A stretch of 64,000 nucleotides of DNA from Thiobacillus denitrificans DSM 12475 (GTDB lineage Bacteria > Pseudomonadota > Gammaproteobacteria > Burkholderiales > Thiobacillaceae): positions 25,548-89,547 of the forward strand of contig NZ_AQWL01000012.1 in the NCBI RefSeq assembly GCF_000376425.1. Reading direction: 5' to 3'. Under the pieces are notes generated by a model. The model ran no database searches and was not told where the DNA came from. It saw only the letters and a list, made by a program, of their open reading frames with translations. The position numbers were made by a program, and so were the translations under genes. How positions within the stretch are numbered: the stretch's first letter is position 1; the number at the start of each line of letters is the position of its first letter. Shown one piece after another: positions 60,717 through 64,000 of the stretch.

Positions 60717-61496
60717 TCAGGCAAGGCTTTCAGGGGCGAGGCAAACACGGTTGCGGCCTTCGTGCTTCGCTCGATAAAGGGCTGTATCTGCCCGGTGGAT
60801 AAATTTGTCCCGGGTTTCTCCGGGCATCATGTGCGCGACGCCAATTGATGCTGTGACGGTGAAGGCCTTGGAGTCGAACTCGATCTGGGTTTGCTCAACC
60901 GCTGTGCGAATGCGCTCTGCAACGAGGAAGGCCTGGTCGGCATCGGTCTCCGGGAGGCATACGGCAAACTCCTCGCCGCCGATGCGTCCTGGTGTGTCCT
61001 GTTCGCGCAGCATGTCCTTCACGGTATCTGCGACGACCGTGAGCACTTCGTCGCCACCGACATGGCCATAGCGATCGTTGACGCTCTTGAAGAAATCGAG
61101 GTCAATCAGAGCGAGGCATGTGTCACGTTTGTTGCGGCTACTGCGATGCATTTCCTTGTCCAGCGCGTCCATGAAGGTACGGCGGTTAGGCAAACCCGTG
61201 AGATGGTCGGTCTTGGCGATGCTTTCCAGCTCCGAATAGAGCTTCTGCCTCTGCTCGATCTCGGTGGCCAGGAGGTGATTCAGGCGAACCACGCGGAATG
61301 ACACCAGGGCGGCAGCACCGAGGGCAAGAATCGCACCCAGGCCAACGATGCCCATTGATGTTGAGCAAGGCAGCGTCGACCGGGCATTGTCCGCAGGTTC
61401 CGGGTATTGCATGCTAGGGACGGCGTGCGCGGGCAAGCAAACACAGGTGACAAGGACGGCAAAGAGGATTTTGAGGCGAGGAACCATTCGATCCAT
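60717..61496 (-). CDS. Membrane diguanylate cyclase (GGDEF)
   Basis: 259 residues. Signal-like segment LKILFAVLVTCVCLPAHAVP, a short periplasmic stretch, a membrane helix (GIVGLGAILALGAAALVSF), a coiled coil, then GGDEF: TDHLTGLPNRRTFMD, IDLDFFKSVND, RIGGEEFAVCLPE, and GVAHMMPGE. The signature is GGEEF, an active form. It makes the second messenger c-di-GMP. No inhibitory RxxD is seen before it. The longer GTG start at 61520 is possible. Confidence 0.9.
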   Translation of the reverse strand: MDRMVPRLKILFAVLVTCVCLPAHAVPSMQYPEPADNARSTLPCSTSMGIVGLGAILALGAAALVSFRVVRLNHLLATEIEQRQKLYSELESIAKTDHLTGLPNRRTFMDALDKEMHRSSRNKRDTCLALIDLDFFKSVNDRYGHVGGDEVLTVVADTVKDMLREQDTPGRIGGEEFAVCLPETDADQAFLVAERIRTAVEQTQIEFDSKAFTVTASIGVAHMMPGETRDKFIHRADTALYRAKHEGRNRVCLAPESLA

Positions 61497-61560
61497 TATC
61501 CAGATCGACCCCTTGCGCACGAATACTGAAAATCAAGGTGCGGGCTGACGGCAAGAAAAA

Positions 61561-61589
61561 AGCCCAGACGCACAAAGGCGAACTGGGCT
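61561..61589 (-). terminator. Leftward terminator with CUUUGU loop
   Basis: AGCCCAG/CTGGGCT with inner CGC/GCG, A-run before it. Near-exact copy of the one at 51297-51325, 10 kb away. Confidence 0.85.
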
Positions 61590-61627
61590 GTGGGCTGACT
61601 TTGTCAGCAGGTAATCAGAAGCTTGGC

Positions 61628-62584
61628 TTAATCGCCGGTTTTCTTCCTGGTGGAGGCTTTGACCGTGAAGATCTCGCCGGAGCGCATGCCGTACTTGCTC
61701 GACAACTCGTCGAGGTCAACTCCGAGGGCTTCGGCAACCTTCTGTTCGTCGTAGGCACCTGGAACCATGGGGCGGTACTTGTCCAAGGCTTCCACATTCT
61801 CTAACTCGAGAGCGGTGGCGATGGCGGTCCAGTCATAGCCCGTGAACTTGTCCCAGACAGAAGCGGTGACGCCTGCTGCCTTGAACTTGTTCAACCCCTG
61901 AGGCATGAGTGCGCGGATACGTTCGGAAGCCAATTCCTTGGCTTTCTTGGCATCGGCGAGATCAACCTCCGACAATAACCACATCGCGGCGGCCTCTCCC
62001 CACTCCGGGCTGTACATCGGGCGACGTTCCATGACGTGCTGCCAGAAATCATGCTCGGCTTCCCAGATTTCCTCGATCAAGTCCTCATTCCGATAGACCT
62101 TGAAGTAGGCCCCCTGTTTGAGTTCTGGCGAGTAGGCTCCGTACCACAAATAGTCCATTTCACCGACCAACATCTGGTGATTTATCTGGATTTCGTAGTA
62201 GTCGGGCAGTTTGCCTGACAGGGCCATCTGATACACCTTGAGTCCAGGCACCTTGATTTCGAGACCGGAAGTGAAATCCATCTGAACGCCGTCAAAACTG
62301 GCGCGGATGAACCCGGCTTCATCGTGCTCGGCACACATAGGGGTAAATGCCTCCCCGATGCGCTCCTCGAAATAGACCCGTGCCTCGTCCTCGAAGTCAA
62401 CACCACGTTGCATGGCGGCGTTCATTTTGGGGCCTGCACGCAGACCCATTTTCCGCTCCCAAAGCTCCTGTGACGTTTCCCAAGGTGACTTCCCAACGGT
62501 GGCGGCCGCCTCAGACGCACCAATGCCGCCTTGACGCCAGTCCAGCCATTGCTGGCTGCGTTGCTCGTGCTGAATGATTTGCAT
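61628..62584 (-). CDS. YqaJ-family (lambda-exonuclease-like) recombinase nuclease
   Basis: 318 residues from MQIIQHEQRSQQWLDWRQGG. Motifs: GIGASEAAATVGKSPW, RGVDFEDEARVYFE, ASFDGVQMDF and LEIKVPGLKVY, which give the metal-binding acids and Lys of the PD-(D/E)XK core. It resects DNA ends for single-strand annealing; a Bet/RecT partner is not in the window. The start codon is set here because the upstream in-frame ATG codons (MARMQGAVT) lie inside the leader element. Confidence 0.9.
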   Translation of the reverse strand: MQIIQHEQRSQQWLDWRQGGIGASEAAATVGKSPWETSQELWERKMGLRAGPKMNAAMQRGVDFEDEARVYFEERIGEAFTPMCAEHDEAGFIRASFDGVQMDFTSGLEIKVPGLKVYQMALSGKLPDYYEIQINHQMLVGEMDYLWYGAYSPELKQGAYFKVYRNEDLIEEIWEAEHDFWQHVMERRPMYSPEWGEAAAMWLLSEVDLADAKKAKELASERIRALMPQGLNKFKAAGVTASVWDKFTGYDWTAIATALELENVEALDKYRPMVPGAYDEQKVAEALGVDLDELSSKYGMRSGEIFTVKASTRKKTGD

Positions 62585-62650
62585 GGTTACTGCTCCTTGC
62601 ATACGCGCCATCCGACGGGATGGCTTTGACGTTGCACCTAAGGATTGAGG
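62585..62650 (-). promoter_or_regulatory. Repeated leader element, canonical copy upstream of the YqaJ exonuclease
   Basis: CTCAATCCTTAGGT, GCAACG (62630-62635), hairpin CCATCC/GGATGG with loop CGTC, CGTATGC (62599-62605), then AAGGAG. Its GGCGCGTATGCAAGGAG segment can be mistaken for coding sequence. Confidence 0.8.
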
Positions 62651-62727
62651 GACACCGACCTAGAAAATTACTGAATTTCTGTTTTGGCCCTTCTGACCAA
62701 CCTATGCCCTTGTATAACATAAACCAC

Positions 62728-63240
62728 ATGGTAAACCGGTCTCCAAACCTGCCGTACAAGGGCGACACCAAAGCAAGGCGCGAAATTTTTTTTTGGTATT
62801 CGTTATGGGTATGTGCATCTGTATTATGTTTTTCAACGGCGTCGAATGCCTCGGATTTGGGGGGGTGTTTCAAGGCGGCCTCAGACCGTTACGGAGTCCC
62901 GGAGTGGCTTCTCTGGTCGGTGGCCAAGGTGGAAAGTGACTACAACCCACGGGCATACAACGTCAACACGAATGGATCGGCAGACATCGGGTTGATGCAG
63001 ATCAATACCGGTTGGCTTCCGACACTAAGAAAGTACGGCATCGAGCGCGAGCATCTTTGGGATGCCTGTACCTCGATCCAAATAGGAGCGTGGGTTCTAG
63101 CTCAGAACGTGCGGGCTCACGGATGGAATTGGAAGGCGATTGGCGCTTACAACGCCAAGTCTGAAGGGAAGCGAAACAAGTATGCGTGGAAAATTTACCG
63201 GGCTGCTAACCATGTGCCTCGCACTGCAAGCGCACGCTGA
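62728..63240 (+). CDS. Lytic transglycosylase (SLT, VirB1/TrbN-like)
   Basis: 170 residues. A basic N-terminus and membrane or signal segment (EIFFWYSLWVCASVLCFSTASNA). The transglycosylase domain follows: YGVPEWLLWSVAKVESDYNP with catalytic Glu, then SADIGLMQINTGWLPTL and IGAYNAKSEGKRNKYAW. It opens peptidoglycan for a transfer or secretion apparatus. The start is uncertain (62704 also possible) as no ribosome site is clear. Overlaps the next gene by 59 bp. Confidence 0.88.
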   Translation: MVNRSPNLPYKGDTKARREIFFWYSLWVCASVLCFSTASNASDLGGCFKAASDRYGVPEWLLWSVAKVESDYNPRAYNVNTNGSADIGLMQINTGWLPTLRKYGIEREHLWDACTSIQIGAWVLAQNVRAHGWNWKAIGAYNAKSEGKRNKYAWKIYRAANHVPRTASAR

Positions 63241-63877
63241 ACTTGTTCCGGTACAGACCATGGGCAAGCCGGAAGGCGTAACCCAGGAAAGCACCGTTCC
63301 GGCTCGCTCGCTGACCAAGCGTCCGCGTTTCATCATCTGCGGCGGCGCCATCCCGTGCGCTGAAGCCACCATCAAGACCTTGGACAACCGCCATGAGGAG
63401 CCTGTGCTGGTGGTTCAGGCCCAGCCGGCCGCAACGGCGCCAGCCGTCACCGAAAAGCACGAAGAAAACGCCGACAAGGCGGCGAAGGACGCGCTGGCTG
63501 AAGAAACGAAAGCCGCGCCTGCGAAGGACATCGACGTCAGCGTGCGCTTTGATTTTGGGAGCGCGGTGCTCGACCACTACGCAAAATCCACCCTGGCAGA
63601 TCTCGTCATGGGCCAGCACAAGGAAGGACAGGACATCCGCATTTCCGGTTACACGGACGCAGTGGGTGGCAAAAAGATCAACGACCGTCTCGCGCGCAAA
63701 CGCGCCGAGGCAGTCAAAACGTATCTGTTGAGAGCCGGGGTTGAACCGTCTCTTATTCAGATTGGCTCTGTAAGCGGCAAATGCTGTTACGCAGAGTCAA
63801 ACAAGACCAAGGCAGGGCGGGCCGCAAACCGCAGGGCCGAGGTGAAATCCTCAATCTCTGTGTCAATAAAGGAGTAA
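63182..63877 (+). CDS. OmpA-domain envelope protein
   Basis: 231 residues. Signal peptide MRGKFTGLLTMCLALQAHA. A linker with RPRFIICGGAIPCAEATIK and an Ala/Lys/Glu-rich stretch precede an OmpA-like peptidoglycan-binding domain: VRFDFGSAVLDHYAKS, ISGYTDAVGGKKINDRLARKRAEAV, SVSGKCCYAESNK. This order resembles TraB/VirB-like or 'TrbI-neighbour' outer-membrane anchors of transfer systems. It starts inside the transglycosylase gene. Confidence 0.8.
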   Translation: MRGKFTGLLTMCLALQAHAELVPVQTMGKPEGVTQESTVPARSLTKRPRFIICGGAIPCAEATIKTLDNRHEEPVLVVQAQPAATAPAVTEKHEENADKAAKDALAEETKAAPAKDIDVSVRFDFGSAVLDHYAKSTLADLVMGQHKEGQDIRISGYTDAVGGKKINDRLARKRAEAVKTYLLRAGVEPSLIQIGSVSGKCCYAESNKTKAGRAANRRAEVKSSISVSIKE

Positions 63878-63892
63878 TCCAAATGAAAAAGC

Positions 63893-64000
63893 TTGCAAAA
63901 GTCGTTGTTGTTGCTGTTCCCGCCCTGCTGGTTGCCGGTTCTGCCTTCGCCGGCGCTGACACCACCTTCACCCCGATCGTCACCGTGATGACCGACTGGC
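63893..64000 (+). CDS. Pilin-like or coat-like small secreted protein, 5' part
   Basis: AAAGGAG, then MKKLAKVVVVAVPALLVAGSAFA, a signal peptide cut after AFA, and GADTTFTPIVTVMTDW, where the window ends. Strongly hydrophobic short proteins in this position after a transglycosylase are often conjugative pilin subunits. Incomplete, so the call is tentative. Confidence 0.55.

Noticed and set aside
1-64000. tRNA, rRNA or complete insertion sequences
   Set aside because: No cloverleaf-like or rRNA sequence and no transposase frame were seen; the only recombinase is the tyrosine type at 28278-29507.

Overview
The window reads as part of a large, mosaic plasmid from a GC-rich Gram-negative bacterium. 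A betaproteobacterium is my guess, from protein style and codon use only. Replication and maintenance genes dominate: two partition systems, an iteron-type origin with its initiator, a second winged-helix replication-like protein, KfrA, Ssb, a plasmid-borne topoisomerase IV, a tyrosine recombinase, a RecG-like helicase and a YqaJ exonuclease. At the right edge a lytic transglycosylase, an OmpA-domain protein and a pilin-like start suggest that transfer genes follow. I found no rRNA, tRNA, CRISPR array or complete insertion sequence.

Layout. 1-5.4 kb: the end of a JetD-like TOPRIM protein, a CobT-like VWA protein, an S49 peptidase and a NERD membrane protein. 5.4-9.5 kb: DnaA boxes, parAB, three parS palindromes and a replication-like protein. 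9.9-18.2 kb: B12-dependent ribonucleotide reductase, two unknown genes, two small membrane proteins, a zinc-binding ICE/plasmid core protein and several small genes. 18.3-22.3 kb: a GHKL ATPase, a DksA-like protein and a short-chain dehydrogenase. 22.3-26 kb: Rep, iterons, and a second ParA with a ribbon-helix-helix partner. 26.1-28.3 kb: a DUF4942 methyltransferase, a repressor, and a promoter-terminator pair that looks like a small RNA gene. 28.3-35.1 kb: a tightly overlapped leftward operon (HTH-SH3-like protein, papain-like protein, ERCC4 nuclease, HD/M48 fusion, UvrD-like helicase, tyrosine recombinase). 35.5-43.3 kb: ssb, topoisomerase IV with a dUTPase between its subunits, kfrA. 43.4-51.4 kb: an Rhs toxin locus with a displaced second tip and a decayed third. 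51.3-56.8 kb: small plasmid genes split by a cargo block (porin, phosphate-binding-like protein, RhlB-like glycosyltransferase, antitoxin). 56.9-64 kb: RecG-like helicase, diguanylate cyclase, YqaJ exonuclease and the start of transfer-like genes.

The most interesting signal is non-coding. At least ten genes or operons scattered over the whole window and on both strands start with the same 45-60 nt leader. It has a pyrimidine-rich element, then GCAACG or GCAAGG, a small hairpin, and a strand that re-pairs with the GCAASG element just before an AAGGAG ribosome site. The helices vary by compensating changes. Most of the same units end in a hairpin whose inner loop is CNUGU. Together these look like a plasmid-wide post-transcriptional regulon covering ribonucleotide reductase, Ssb, exonuclease, methyltransferase, GHKL ATPase, VWA protein and several zinc-binding small proteins. 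I know of no named RNA family that matches, but I could not search.
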